Shown one piece after another: positions 1 to 10,363 of a DNA stretch of 64,000 nt. The notes under the pieces were generated by a model that was given only the letters and a program-made list of their open reading frames with translations, was not told the origin of the DNA and made no database searches. The first letter of the stretch is position 1, and each line of letters opens with the position of its first letter. Source of the DNA: Roseiarcus sp963775575 (lineage in GTDB: Bacteria > Pseudomonadota > Alphaproteobacteria > Rhizobiales > Beijerinckiaceae); contig CAVZJG010000002.1 of the NCBI GenBank assembly GCA_963775575.1, positions 248,001 through 312,000 of the forward strand, read 5' to 3'. Both the position numbers and the translations under genes were made by a program.

Positions 1-837
1 CGCCTGAAGGACAGCGAATTCGCTGTCGAGACCGACCAGGGCGCGGTCATCAAGGTGAAGATATCGGTCGATCGCGAGGCGCGCGAGGCGACGGTCGATT
101 TCACCGGCACGTCGCCGCAGCAGCCGAACAACTTCAACGCTCCCGAGCCGGTCGCGCGCGCCGCGGTCCTCTATGTCTTCCGCGTCATGGTCGACGACGA
201 AATCCCGATGAACGCGGGCTGCCTCAGGCCGATTCGCATCGTCATCCCCGAGGGCTCGATGCTGTCGCCCCGCTACCCCGCGGCGGTGGCGGCCGGCAAC
301 GTCGAGACCAGCCAGGCGGTCGCCGACGCGCTGTTCGGCGCCCTCGGCGCGCTCGGCTCCGCGCAGGGCACGATGAACAACCTGACCTTCGGGGACGCGC
401 GCTATCAATATTACGAAACGATCTGCTCGGGCGCGCCGGCGGGGCCGGGGTTCAACGGCGCCAGCGGCGTGCATACGCACATGACCAATTCGCGCCTGAC
501 CGATCCGGAAGTGCTGGAGCAGCGCTTTCCCGTCGTGCTCGAAGATTTCGCCATCCGCCGCGGCTCGGGCGGCAAGGGCCGCTGGAACGCCGGCGACGGC
601 ACGCTGCGCCGCCTGCGCTTCCGCGAGCGCATGGACTTGGCGCTGCTCACCGACCGTCGCCGAGTGAGGAGTTTCGGCATGGAGGGCGGCGAACCGGGGG
701 AGCTGGGGCGCAACATCGTGCGGCGGAACGATGGACGGCTCGAGGAATTGCCGGGCTGCGCGCAGACCGTGCTGGAGGCGGGCGAGGCGATCGAGATCGT
801 CACGCCGACGGGCGGGGGATGGGGGAAGAAGGGGTGA
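1..837 (+). CDS. Hydantoinase B / 5-oxoprolinase-type subunit, C-terminal part (5' end outside window)
   Basis: The reading frame is open from base 1, so the gene begins upstream of the window; a GTG at 55 is internal. The product matches the end of the HyuB/oxoprolinase B family, which hydrolyses 5-oxoproline or hydantoins with ATP together with a HyuA-type subunit. Visible family features are the NNFNAPEPVARAAVLYVFR stretch, the PRYPAAVAAGNVETSQ segment, the GSAQGTMNNLTFG loop and the Gly-rich RRGSGGKGRWNAGDG region, ending in TPTGGGWG. Substrate cannot be told from this piece. The family call is firm; the exact reaction is not. Confidence 0.88.
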   Translation, partial: RLKDSEFAVETDQGAVIKVKISVDREAREATVDFTGTSPQQPNNFNAPEPVARAAVLYVFRVMVDDEIPMNAGCLRPIRIVIPEGSMLSPRYPAAVAAGNVETSQAVADALFGALGALGSAQGTMNNLTFGDARYQYYETICSGAPAGPGFNGASGVHTHMTNSRLTDPEVLEQRFPVVLEDFAIRRGSGGKGRWNAGDGTLRRLRFRERMDLALLTDRRRVRSFGMEGGEPGELGRNIVRRNDGRLEELPGCAQTVLEAGEAIEIVTPTGGGWGKKG

Positions 838-1030
838 AGAGCTTGAGGCGGCCGCCGGCGCCGCCGCGTCCACCCTTCGCGCTCGGTCTCAAGTCGCCCC
901 CCGACCGGACTGCAAATCTCGACGAACTCGCGTTCGCGTCGGCGACGAACAGAATGACGTCGCCGAGGCGCACACAATTCTCTTTCTGTTCCTGGCATAG
1001 CCAAAGCGCGCGACGCTGTCCGGCGCCCTT

Positions 1031-1267
1031 TCAGCGGCGGATCGGCTCGTGCGCGAGCGCGGCGCGCAGGAAGTGATAGAGGCCCGTCAGCGCCGTGAGA
1101 ACGAAGATCGCCTCGAGAGCATGGGTCACCAGATCGCCGAGCTGAAACAACCCGCCGATCGCCCAACCCGCCGCGGCGCCGGCGCCCACGAGTTCGGTGC
1201 CGACGAGCACGGCGACGCTGGCGAGCGTCGCGGCGTTGGTCCAGTTGATGGGAGCGTTGGCGGCCAC
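1031..1267 (-). CDS. Small membrane protein, unknown function
   Basis: A 78-residue product with two hydrophobic stretches (about residues 12-42 and 48-68), predicting a two-helix inner-membrane hairpin with a short basic C-terminus (HEPIRR). It is transcribed away from the homospermidine synthase gene. I do not recognise the family and no catalytic motif is visible. The hydrophobic pattern and the clean ATG start support a real gene. Confidence 0.6.
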   Translation of the reverse strand: MAANAPINWTNAATLASVAVLVGTELVGAGAAAGWAIGGLFQLGDLVTHALEAIFVLTALTGLYHFLRAALAHEPIRR

Positions 1268-1470
1268 GGGAACTCCATGCCTTCGCGAGCGGCGACCGCC
1301 CGTATATCATGAGCAGCCGCGCGCGCAAGTTTCGTCCGCGCCGGCGACCATCGCCGATTTGCGACGGAATGCGGCGCCGCGGCGCTATTGACGGCGCGCG
1401 CGCGGCTTGCTCTTAAGCGCCGCGCAAGACGCGCCGCGTCCCCTGCCCGCCCATTCGGAGAATTGACGAC

Positions 1471-2904
1471 ATGTCGCATTGGCCGCGCCACGCGCGCATC
1501 GACGGCCCGATCGTGATGATCGGCTTCGGCTCCATCGGCAAGGGAACGCTGCCGCTGATCGAGCGCCATTTCGATTACGACCAGGCGCGCTTCGTCGTCA
1601 TCGACCCCGACGATTCCGACCGCGCGCTGCTCGACCAGCGCGGCGTCGCGTTCCTGCAATTGGCGATCACGCGCGACAATTATCGCGAGGTCCTGGGCAA
1701 GCGCCTGACAGCGGGCAAGGGCCAGGGTTTCTGCGTCAATCTCTCGGTCGACACTTCCTCGCTCGACATCATGCGCTTCTGCCGCGAGATCGGCGCGCTC
1801 TACATCGACACCGTGGTCGAGCCGTGGCCCGGCTTCTATTTCGACAAGACGCTCGGGCCGGAGGCGCGGTCGAACTACGCGCTGCGCGAGACCGTGCTCG
1901 CCGAGCGGCGCGCGAGACCCGGCGGAACGACCGCCGTCTCCTGCTGCGGCGCCAATCCGGGCATGGTCTCCTGGTTCGTCAAGCAGGCGCTGGTCAACCT
2001 CGCCGCCGATCTCGGCGACAAGGCGGACGAGCCGAAGACGCGCGAAGACTGGGGCCGGCTCGCGCAGCGCCTCGGCGTCAAGGGCGTGCATATCGCCGAG
2101 CGCGACACCCAGCGCGCCAAGAGCCCGAAGCCGCGCAATGTTTTCGTCAACACCTGGTCGGTCGAAGGTTTTCTCTCCGAGGGGATGCAGCCGGCCGAAC
2201 TCGGCTGGGGCACGCACGAGACATGGACGCCCGCCAACGCCGGCTTCCACAAGGCGGGCTGCGGCGCGGCGATCTACTTGAACCAGCCCGGCGCCAACAC
2301 CCGCGTGCGCTCGTGGACCCCGACCGCGCTCGGGCAGTTCGGCTTCCTCGTCACCCACAACGAGTCGATCTCGATCGCCGACTATTTTACCCTGCGCGAC
2401 GATCATGGCGCCGCGGTCTACCGCCCGACCTGCCACTACGCCTACCACCCCTGCGACGACGCGGTGCTGAGCCTGCACGAACTCTTCGGCCGCGCCGGCG
2501 ACGTGCAGAAGGAGCAGCACATCCTCGGCGAGGCCGAAATCCTCGACGGGATCGACGAACTCGGCGTGCTCGTCTACGGCCACAGGCGCAACGCCTATTG
2601 GTACGGCTCGCAATTGTCGGTGGAGGAGACGCGCGCCATCGCGCCCTACCAGAACGCCACCGGCATGCAGGTCACCTCGGCGGTGCTCGCCGGCATGGTG
2701 TGGGCGCTGGAGAACCGACAAGCCGGCATCGTCGAGGCCGACGAAATGGACTTCCGCCGCTGCCTCGACGTGCAGACGCCCTATCTCGGCCCGGTGATCG
2801 GCGCCTACACCGACTGGACGCCGCTGACCGGCCGGCCGGGCCTCTTCCCCGAGGACATCGACGAGAGCGACCCCTGGCAGTTCAGGAACGTGCTGGTGCG
2901 GTGA
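1471..2904 (+). CDS. hss: Homospermidine synthase
   Basis: A 477-residue product, the usual length for bacterial homospermidine synthase, which makes sym-homospermidine from putrescine in an NAD-dependent cytosolic reaction. An N-terminal Rossmann nucleotide-binding loop (GFGSIGKG, about residues 18-25) follows a hydrophobic strand. Further family-like blocks are NLSVDTSSLDIMRFC, YIDTVVEPWPGFY, CCGANPGMVSWFVKQAL and the late PTCHYAYHPCDDAVLS. The ATG at 1471 has a purine-rich GGAGA about 10 bases upstream. It is a lone gene. Homospermidine is a common polyamine in Rhizobiales, which fits the host assignment. Confidence 0.93.
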   Translation: MSHWPRHARIDGPIVMIGFGSIGKGTLPLIERHFDYDQARFVVIDPDDSDRALLDQRGVAFLQLAITRDNYREVLGKRLTAGKGQGFCVNLSVDTSSLDIMRFCREIGALYIDTVVEPWPGFYFDKTLGPEARSNYALRETVLAERRARPGGTTAVSCCGANPGMVSWFVKQALVNLAADLGDKADEPKTREDWGRLAQRLGVKGVHIAERDTQRAKSPKPRNVFVNTWSVEGFLSEGMQPAELGWGTHETWTPANAGFHKAGCGAAIYLNQPGANTRVRSWTPTALGQFGFLVTHNESISIADYFTLRDDHGAAVYRPTCHYAYHPCDDAVLSLHELFGRAGDVQKEQHILGEAEILDGIDELGVLVYGHRRNAYWYGSQLSVEETRAIAPYQNATGMQVTSAVLAGMVWALENRQAGIVEADEMDFRRCLDVQTPYLGPVIGAYTDWTPLTGRPGLFPEDIDESDPWQFRNVLVR

Positions 2905-3004
2905 GGGGCCGTGCAAACCCGGGACGCGGTCTGGCGATATCAAGGGGTTGGGCGCCTTTTTCTGTCCCTCGCAGCGCCTAAAGAACTGAGTCGATATGTA
3001 TAAT

Positions 3005-6000
3005 TTAATATTGACCCTTGAGCGAATCCTCCAGAAGCGCGATCTCGTCGGGCGTGAGGTCGAAGAGGGAATAAACGATCGTGTCGATCTCGCGCTCGGT
3101 GGCGGATATCTGGTCCGACAGCGCGCGCACGCGCGCGGCGTTGTCGCTGAGATAGGCCTCCCACTCGCCGCGCTGCTTGACGGGCACGTCGGCGTGGAAG
3201 GCCTTCTTCACCTCGGCCTGGAAGCCGGCGAAGTCGAGTTCGTGCCAGGCCTCAAGCCTGCCGTTCAGCTTGCGCCGCTCGGGCGGCGCGAGGTCGAGGA
3301 TGCGATGGCGGACCGCGCCGACAATTTCGTAGCGCTTGCGCGCGGCGTCGGTGCAAGTCCTTCCCAGCTTCGCCAAGAGACGATGCGAGTCTTCTGGACC
3401 GGCGAAAACCGGGACTTGAGAAACGTACTGCGATTTGAGCCGAACGAATGCGCCGCGCAACTCAGGCGTGAACCCTCGCAGGAAAAACCAAGGCACTCTC
3501 GAATTCAAGTACGCCAGCAAAGCATCATTTGCGTCGGGGACAAAGAACACCGTGCAATCGACGAACAAGGCGCCTTCGTCGAGAGAAAAATTGGAGCCGT
3601 CTGTAATGTCTGGGTACACAATTTTTGACGATTGGAATCGCGGCTGATATGCCAACTGCGCCTGCTGCAACTCCCACCATTCCTGCTTGGTCGCGCGCTG
3701 CTCCAGCTCCTTGCGGAACGGCTTCAGCCAAGCGCGGACGGCCGGGTAGTCGTCGATCTTTAGCGTGCCCTTGGGCGTATTGACGAGCCACAGGCCTTCC
3801 GGCTCGACGCGCCAGCGCTTGATGTTTTCGCCGCGCAGGAACGGCTTGAGGATTTCCGCCGATTTCGGGTCGGCCTTCACCAGCCGATCGTGCGTCGGCG
3901 TGTCGATGACGAAGGCTTCGTTGAGCCCCGTCTTGATGCCGTAGAGCGGCGGCCCGTAGACTTCGCCGAGCGTCTTGCGCCCGTTGGCGATCTTGTCGCG
4001 CAGCGCCGCCAGCGCGTCGCCCTCCAAGCGCCATGAGCCGCCGCCAAGACGCGCGCGCGGCATCGTCTTGGCGCTCGCGGCGAAGGCGTGGCCGAGGTCG
4101 TCCGGCAAGGCGTCTTTCAGCGCGAGATAGCGGAGTTCGCCCGCCGCGCCATCGCCGCCCTTCTCCAGCGTGAGAATCGCGGGATAGGTGGTGACGCCCT
4201 CGAACACTTGCAGGTCACCGAAATCGACCACGCTCTCGATCGCCGCGCTCGAGGTGAGGAAGGCTCTCAGCTTCTCGCCCGAACCGGTGCGGAAGAATGT
4301 CGAGGACGAGATGAAGCCGAGCCGACCACCGTCCTTCAACACTTCGAGGCCGCGCTCATAAAAGTAGGCGTAAAGGTCGGCGCGTTCGGCGGCGACGGCG
4401 TAATGCTTCTCCAGATACGGCTTGATCGCCGTGATGAACTCCATCCGCACGTAGGGCGGATTGCCGATGACAATGTCGAAGCCGCCGCGCGCGAACACCT
4501 GAGGGAAAGCCGCGCGCCAGTCGAACGGGCGGCTGGTGTAGGCGCCGTCCTCGATCAGGCTGTCGCCGACGTGGATCGTCGCTTCGAGATTTTGTAACCG
4601 GTGGTCGCGCCGCGCCGTCTTCAGCCACAGCGATAGGCGGGTGATCTCGACCGATTCGGAATTGAGGTCGACGCCATACAAGTTCTTCGTTACGATCTCG
4701 TCGAAGGCGTCGATCTCCGCCGGCGCGCCGAGCTCTTCGAGCCGCGCCAGCACCGGGCGGTATTCCAGCGCCAGCCGGTCGAAGGCGGCGACCAGGAAGG
4801 CGCCCGAGCCGCAGGCCGGATCGACGATCGTCAGACCCCGCAAAATCTCGAGCCAAGCGCGCCAAAAGGCGATCTCCTTTTCCGGCGCCAAAGCGCCAAC
4901 GCCAAACCCATGTTCGGCTTGCAGCGCCGCGCGGCGCTCGGCGAGCGTTCGGCCGATGGTTTGCTCGACCAGAAAGCGCGTCACCATGTCCGGCGTATAG
5001 ACGACACCCGTTCGCTTGCGTTGGCTGATCTTCGGCGGCGCTTCGCCGCGCGCCTCGGCGCGCTTCGTTTCGATGTCGGTGATCGACTGCTCGAAAATAT
5101 GGCCGAGCACGGTCACCGGCACCTCGCGCCGATAATCCCAGTTCCCGAGTCCGGCGATGTCCTTGGCGAGCGCCTCCGGCAGGATGAGCGAGTCGACGAG
5201 CGCGTCATGGGCGAAGAGGCCGCCGTTGTACGGCGGAATATCCAGGTCGAAATTGCCTTTGTCGACATGGCGGAAGAGACCGAGGAAATTCTGCCAGACC
5301 GGTTGCGGGTTGAACTCGTTGTGGGACTTCAGCGCCGTTTCGAGCAGATCGCCGCGCATCAGTTCGCGCCTCTGGGCGAAGGCGATGAAAAGAATCCGGT
5401 CGAGGATTTTTTGCGCCGGCTCGATCGCCGCGCCGAGCCCGAGCTTCGGTCCGTCCGAGGAATTCACAAGAAAGTCCATCAGCCTTTCTCGCAAGGCGTT
5501 GTAATCCTGGTAGAGCCGATCGGTGATGTCGGCGTAAGCGGCGTCCGTCTCGTGCAGCAGCCGTTCGGTCGCCTCGCCGAGGAAATTCCGCGCGCCGAGA
5601 ATCTCCCACAAGCGGCGCAGTTCATCCGGCTCGTCGATGCGACTCACGTCGAAGACTTCGTAGGCTTCACGGCCGCGCCCGTAACCATAGAGCCTTATTT
5701 CGACGCAGTTCGACACCAGCACCCATTTGGCGCCGGGCGCGTCGTTGGCGTACTCCCAAGCCTGCTGCACCGGGGTCTTGCCGCGGCCAGGCATGATGCG
5801 GTCGAGGTCCTTGGTGTCGGGGCCTTTCAGTTCGAACGGCGCCACGACTGTCTTCACCCCGGTTGCAACATCGAAATGCCCGAGCGCGGTGTCGACCGAC
5901 CCCGTTCCTAGAGTGTGCTCGTCGGCAAGCGTGTAGGGCCTGTCGGGATCGATGCGCGAATAGCCGAGGATTTTGATGAGGACGTCGTCGATGAAGACCG

Positions 6001-6235
6001 GCCGAAACGTCTTCTCCTTGGCGGCCTTGAGCCCGCGCACCTTCCGGGCGTATTCGCGCGCCGCCTCTACGAGCGCATCATCGGGTGCGAAGGCGGAGCG
6101 GCGGATCGCGTCGTCGACGACCTTGTGGGCGAACAGCGGCACGCGCGGCGAGCGGTGAGTCGTCTTACGCGCGCGCGCTTCGCCCTTGCCCGAGCGCGGC
6201 AAATCAAGGCCAGCGGAAGCGAATAGGTCAATCAC
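3005..6235 (-). CDS. Solitary type IIG-like restriction-modification enzyme (Eco57I family)
   Basis: A 1076-residue single-chain enzyme expected to methylate adenine and cut DNA. In order: an N-terminal PD-(D/E)XK-like nuclease region with PFELKG near residue 134; a helical linker; an N6-adenine methyltransferase core with AdoMet motif I (DPACGSGAF, near residue 470) and catalytic motif IV (NPPY, near residue 592); and a TaqI-like target-recognition region (LKPFLRGENIKRW, then LVNTPKG). Start is GTG at 6235. There is no separate methylase, specificity subunit or BREX/DISARM neighbour, consistent with a self-contained type IIG enzyme. The next genes, on the other strand, are a toxin-antitoxin pair, so this may be a small defence spot. 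Recognition site unknown. Confidence 0.88.
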   Translation of the reverse strand: MIDLFASAGLDLPRSGKGEARARKTTHRSPRVPLFAHKVVDDAIRRSAFAPDDALVEAAREYARKVRGLKAAKEKTFRPVFIDDVLIKILGYSRIDPDRPYTLADEHTLGTGSVDTALGHFDVATGVKTVVAPFELKGPDTKDLDRIMPGRGKTPVQQAWEYANDAPGAKWVLVSNCVEIRLYGYGRGREAYEVFDVSRIDEPDELRRLWEILGARNFLGEATERLLHETDAAYADITDRLYQDYNALRERLMDFLVNSSDGPKLGLGAAIEPAQKILDRILFIAFAQRRELMRGDLLETALKSHNEFNPQPVWQNFLGLFRHVDKGNFDLDIPPYNGGLFAHDALVDSLILPEALAKDIAGLGNWDYRREVPVTVLGHIFEQSITDIETKRAEARGEAPPKISQRKRTGVVYTPDMVTRFLVEQTIGRTLAERRAALQAEHGFGVGALAPEKEIAFWRAWLEILRGLTIVDPACGSGAFLVAAFDRLALEYRPVLARLEELGAPAEIDAFDEIVTKNLYGVDLNSESVEITRLSLWLKTARRDHRLQNLEATIHVGDSLIEDGAYTSRPFDWRAAFPQVFARGGFDIVIGNPPYVRMEFITAIKPYLEKHYAVAAERADLYAYFYERGLEVLKDGGRLGFISSSTFFRTGSGEKLRAFLTSSAAIESVVDFGDLQVFEGVTTYPAILTLEKGGDGAAGELRYLALKDALPDDLGHAFAASAKTMPRARLGGGSWRLEGDALAALRDKIANGRKTLGEVYGPPLYGIKTGLNEAFVIDTPTHDRLVKADPKSAEILKPFLRGENIKRWRVEPEGLWLVNTPKGTLKIDDYPAVRAWLKPFRKELEQRATKQEWWELQQAQLAYQPRFQSSKIVYPDITDGSNFSLDEGALFVDCTVFFVPDANDALLAYLNSRVPWFFLRGFTPELRGAFVRLKSQYVSQVPVFAGPEDSHRLLAKLGRTCTDAARKRYEIVGAVRHRILDLAPPERRKLNGRLEAWHELDFAGFQAEVKKAFHADVPVKQRGEWEAYLSDNAARVRALSDQISATEREIDTIVYSLFDLTPDEIALLEDSLKGQY

Positions 6236-6411
6236 CGCGCCACGTTAGAGAGCGAATCGCGGCGCGTCGAGCCCCACGAGCTTCTTTCAACAGGCAGGTT
6301 TTCGTCATGAGACCCTTCGCCTCGATCGCGACGCGGAGTCAAATGAACATGACTGACTTCCGCTCCATTGACCACCTTGGCCAACTCGCCCGCCGCGCCT
6401 ATCTTGCCCTC

Positions 6412-6651
6412 ATGACGCGCGCGATCAATCTTTACGAAGCCAAGACCCATCTTTCCGCGCTCGTTGACGCCGCCGCGCGCGGCGAGGAGATCGTGATCGT
6501 CAAGAACGGCGTCGCCAAGGCACGGCTCGTCGCCGCCGGCCAGCCGAGGCGCGAGCGCAAGCCGTCTGGGCTGTTGCGCATCCGCCATACCACCGACGAC
6601 TTCGACGCGCCCGATGACGAAATCATCCGCTTGTTCGAAGGCGACGCGTGA
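6412..6651 (+). CDS. Phd/YefM-family antitoxin
   Basis: A 79-residue protein beginning MTRAINLYEAKTHLSALVD, the typical N-terminal DNA-binding half of Phd/YefM antitoxins, followed by GEEIVIVKNGVAKARLVA. The acidic C-terminal tail (DDFDAPDDEIIRLFEGDA) would wrap the toxin. I chose the ATG at 6412 because the family normally starts here, although the frame is open further upstream. It overlaps the toxin gene by 4 bases, implying coupled translation. Such antitoxins usually autorepress their operon. Confidence 0.9.
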   Translation: MTRAINLYEAKTHLSALVDAAARGEEIVIVKNGVAKARLVAAGQPRRERKPSGLLRIRHTTDDFDAPDDEIIRLFEGDA

Positions 6652-7031
6652 GCCTGCTTGTCGACACCCATGTCTTCCTGTGGTTCGAGAGCGGATCGGC
6701 CAAACTCAGCCAAGCGCTACGCAAGACGATCGCGCGATCCGATGAGCGCGTCTTCATCAGCGCGGCGTCATTCTGGGAGATCGCCATCGAGCGCCGGACC
6801 GGCAAGCTCATTCTCGACGGCTCGCCCCGCGCCGCCGCCGCCGCGGCCGGTTTCCTGGAGCTGCCGATCGAGGCGGCCGACGCCGAAACGGCGGGCGCGC
6901 TCGACTGGGAGTATCGCGATCCCTTCGATCGCATGCTCGTCGCCCAATGCCTCAACCGCGCGATGACGCTCGTCACCGCCGACGCCGCGTTGCGCACGCG
7001 CTCCGACATCGCGGTGATCTGGGCGGGGTAG
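6648..7031 (+). CDS. vapC: PIN-domain ribonuclease toxin (VapC family)
   Basis: A 127-residue PIN-domain protein. Acidic metal-binding residues are visible: D6 in LLVDTHVFLW, E44 in SFWEIAIE, D94 in DPFDRMLVAQ and an Asp near 111 in LVTADAAL. PIN toxins cut RNA, often tRNA, when released from their antitoxin. The GTG start lies inside the antitoxin stop (GTGA). The partner is Phd-like, a common combination for this PIN subgroup. Ends with TAG, showing that TAG is an ordinary stop here. Confidence 0.9.
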   Translation: MSLLVDTHVFLWFESGSAKLSQALRKTIARSDERVFISAASFWEIAIERRTGKLILDGSPRAAAAAAGFLELPIEAADAETAGALDWEYRDPFDRMLVAQCLNRAMTLVTADAALRTRSDIAVIWAG

Positions 7032-7120
7032 CGCGGCGGCCAGGCCTTGCCGCGCCTCGCGGTTCAGAAACGTGCTGGTGCGGTAGGGCCGGCGCCAACA
7101 CGTCGAGTCGGGGCCACTAC

Positions 7121-7208
7121 CGTCATCGCGAGCGACAGCGACGCGATCCAGACTCAGCCGTAGCCCCAATCCCTTAGTCTGGATCGCTTCGCTTCGCTCG
7201 CGATGACG
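7121..7208. repeat. Intergenic inverted repeat (REP-like)
   Basis: Arms cgtcatcgcgagcgacagcg and its near complement ending tcgctcgcgatgacg face each other across a short spacer containing gatccag/ctggatc. It lies between the toxin gene and dapD. A related element with the same core (cattgcgag, gcaatccag) stands at 10364-10449 inside the prophage, so this is a dispersed genomic repeat. Confidence 0.8.
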
Positions 7209-7315
7209 GCCGAGATCCGGCTCTATCTGAAGGCAATGCGACCAAGATTCGTCCCCGCCATTGACATCCGCCGCGCCGGCGAAGAAACCCTCCCGGCGCA
7301 AAAAAAAATCCGGGA

Positions 7316-8179
<864 letters not shown>

Positions 8180-8300
8180 CGGCGTCGCGCGCTTAGCCGA
8201 TCGGGGCGAGCAACCGAAGCGGAATGCCGCGCGCCGGCGTTTTCGATGCGATCGCTGATCGCGTCCGGCGCGAAGCGCCTTTTCTCGCCGCCGACCCACC

Positions 8301-8443
8301 GCGCCGTCGACCTCATGGAAGCCTTCTTTTCCGAAGCCTTTCCCCTGTCAAGGATCGAAGACCGCCTCCGGCGGCGCGCCGAAGGCGCGTCCTTGACAGG
8401 GGAAAGGCTTCGGAAGTCTTCGTTTCCATGAGGTCGACGGCGC
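8301..8443. repeat. Large near-perfect palindrome between dapD and the prophage
   Basis: The outer 20 bases (8301-8320) are the exact reverse complement of 8424-8443, and the pairing continues inward with few mismatches to about 55 bases per arm, leaving a loop of roughly 35 bases that is itself GC-rich and self-complementary. No ORF in it is convincing. It fills most of the 426-base gap 8180-8605, where I see no gene. It could be a MITE-like element, a strong bidirectional terminator or a recombination site; no transposase is nearby. Confidence 0.85.
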
Positions 8444-8605
8444 CCTCTGCCGAATGCGGGCGCGTCGTCTCGCCAAGCCGTCGAAGCCGCCCGAACGCGC
8501 CGCGCGACGGCGCTGGCGATTTGCCCCGGCTTCTCACGGCAAAGCCTAACACGCTGATCCTATTATCCTAATTCCGGCGTCGCGACGCGCGGTCGCGACA
8601 ATTTC

Positions 8606-8634
8606 TTGCCGGGTTACGCCGCTTGAGGCATAGT
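8606..8634 (+). promoter_or_regulatory. Candidate promoter before the terminase genes
   Basis: TTGCCG at 8606-8611 and CATAGT at 8629-8634 are separated by 17 bases. The spacer contains GTTACGCCG and GGCATA, shared with an equally spaced element at 14178-14206 before the protease gene. The repetition at two module starts is the main support. Confidence 0.55.
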
Positions 8635-8702
8635 TGGGCACGGTGGCGATGGCGCGCTCTCGTGCGCCCGCCGCTTTTTCCCGACATTTTTGGGATCGTT
8701 CC

Positions 8703-8927
8703 ATGCCGCCAGCCGACGTCGCGCCCGCCCGCGCGCGCAAGGCCGCGCCCGCGCGGCGAGGGCCGAAAATCCTCGTCGCGCTGGTCGCCGGCGAGGGCGT
8801 CGACGCCATCGCCGAGAGGGAAGGGCTTTCGCGCAGCATCGTCTCGACGCTCCCACGCGAGCGGCTGCTCGCCAAGCTCAACTCCATGGCCGCGCGCATG
8901 ATCGCGGCGCGGAAGTCCGAGACGTGA
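8703..8927 (+). CDS. Small DNA-binding protein, candidate small terminase subunit
   Basis: A 74-residue basic protein (from ATG 8703; ATG 8649 is also possible) with a helix-turn-helix-like segment, VDAIAEREGLSRSIVSTLPRERLLAKL, after a basic Ala/Pro/Arg N-terminus. Its stop overlaps the GTG start region of the large terminase gene, the classic place for a small terminase subunit that recognises DNA and loads the ATPase. Role assigned mainly from position and the helix-turn-helix look; no strong family match. Confidence 0.55.
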   Translation: MPPADVAPARARKAAPARRGPKILVALVAGEGVDAIAEREGLSRSIVSTLPRERLLAKLNSMAARMIAARKSET

Positions 8928-10342
8928 GCGCGAGCGCAATGGCCGAGCGCAAGCCGCGCGCGACGCGCGGGCGGGGCTGGAGAGGCCGCGCCTCCGGCGG
9001 CGCGGCGATGCGGCGCAACATCGGCGTCCTGCTCGAGCTGACGCCGGCGGAGCGCGCCAGGCTGCTCGGCGGATTCGGCCAGAAGCAATGCGACGAGCTG
9101 TTCCACGACTGGTCGCTATGGGCGCGGCCCGAGCAGACGCCGCCGCCGGGCGACTGGATCTATTGGCTGATCCTGGCCGGCCGCGGCGCCGGCAAGACGC
9201 GCGCCGGCGCCGAGGCGGTGCGCGAATGGATCAAGACTTTCGCCATCGTCAACCTGATCGGCGCGACCCATGACGACGTGCGCGAAATCATGGTGCTCGG
9301 CGAGTCGGGGCTGCTGGCGATCTGCCCGAAGGGGGAGCGGCCGCGCTACGCGCGCGCCTCCGCCCGCCTCGCCTGGCCCAACGGCGCCGTCTCGCAATTG
9401 TTTTCCGCCGAGGAGCCCGACCGGCTGCGGGGAAAACAACATATGAAGCTGTGGTGCGACGAGCTCGCGGCGTGGCGATATCCGGACGCGTTCGAGCAGG
9501 CGCTACTCGGCTTGCGCCTCGGCGACAAGCCGCAGGCGGTGATCACCACCACGCCGCGGCCGACCAAGATCATCAAGCACCTCATCGACGACAAGGACGC
9601 GATCGTCACCCGCGGCTCGACCTTCGACAACATCCACCATCTCGCGCAGGCGTTCATCGAGCGCATCGCCGCGCGCTACGCCGGCCGCGCGATCGGCCGC
9701 CAGGAATTGTTCGCCGAGATCGTCGAGGAGGCGCCGGGCGCGCTGTGGACGCGCGCGCTGATCGAGCGCCAGCGCCTCGCGGCGGGCGCCGCGCCCGCCG
9801 ACTACAGCGAGATCGTGGTCGGCGTCGATCCGCCGGCCAAGTCGGGCCCTAGAGCCGACGAATGCGGCATCGTCGTCGCCGGCAAGACGACGCCGGGCGC
9901 GATCCACGTCATCGCCGACCTTTCGAGCCAGGGCGATACGCCCGGCCAATGGGCGGCGCGCGTCGCCTCCGCGTTTCGGCGCTTCAAGGCCAACCGCGTC
10001 GTCGCCGAAATCAACAACGGCGGCGAGATGGTCACCGAGGTGCTGCGCCAGAGCGAGCCGAACCTGCCGGTGCGCACGGTGACCGCGACGCGCGGCAAGT
10101 TCCTGCGCGCCGAGCCGGTCGCGGCGGCCTACGAGCGCGGCGTCGTCTTTCACCTCGGCGCCTTCGGCAAGCTCGAGGACCAGCTCTGCGCGCCGACGCC
10201 CGACTTCGACGCGAAGAGCTCCGGCTTCTCGCCCGACCGCGCCGACGCGCTGGTGTGGGCGGTGGCCGACCTCATCGCGCTCGATCGCGCCGGCCCGCAG
10301 GACATGATCGAGTTCTACGCCGAGGCGGCGAAGCGAGGGTGA
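8924..10342 (+). CDS. terL: Terminase large subunit
   Basis: The packaging motor ATPase and nuclease. From ATG 8939 the protein is 467 residues; the GTG at 8924 overlaps the upstream stop and would add five. The ATPase domain shows Walker A (AGRGAGKTR, about residue 80) and Walker B (LWCDE, about residue 170), with TTTPRPTKI as the coupling region. The C-terminal RNase H-like nuclease has its first Asp in VVGVDPPA (about residue 295) and a late Asp in DRADALVWA (about residue 434). The gene looks intact. It resembles the terminase of GTA-type and lambdoid-tailed alphaproteobacterial phages. Confidence 0.95.
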   Translation: MSASAMAERKPRATRGRGWRGRASGGAAMRRNIGVLLELTPAERARLLGGFGQKQCDELFHDWSLWARPEQTPPPGDWIYWLILAGRGAGKTRAGAEAVREWIKTFAIVNLIGATHDDVREIMVLGESGLLAICPKGERPRYARASARLAWPNGAVSQLFSAEEPDRLRGKQHMKLWCDELAAWRYPDAFEQALLGLRLGDKPQAVITTTPRPTKIIKHLIDDKDAIVTRGSTFDNIHHLAQAFIERIAARYAGRAIGRQELFAEIVEEAPGALWTRALIERQRLAAGAAPADYSEIVVGVDPPAKSGPRADECGIVVAGKTTPGAIHVIADLSSQGDTPGQWAARVASAFRRFKANRVVAEINNGGEMVTEVLRQSEPNLPVRTVTATRGKFLRAEPVAAAYERGVVFHLGAFGKLEDQLCAPTPDFDAKSSGFSPDRADALVWAVADLIALDRAGPQDMIEFYAEAAKRG

Positions 10343-10363
10343 GCGTTTTCGATCGCCCTGAAT

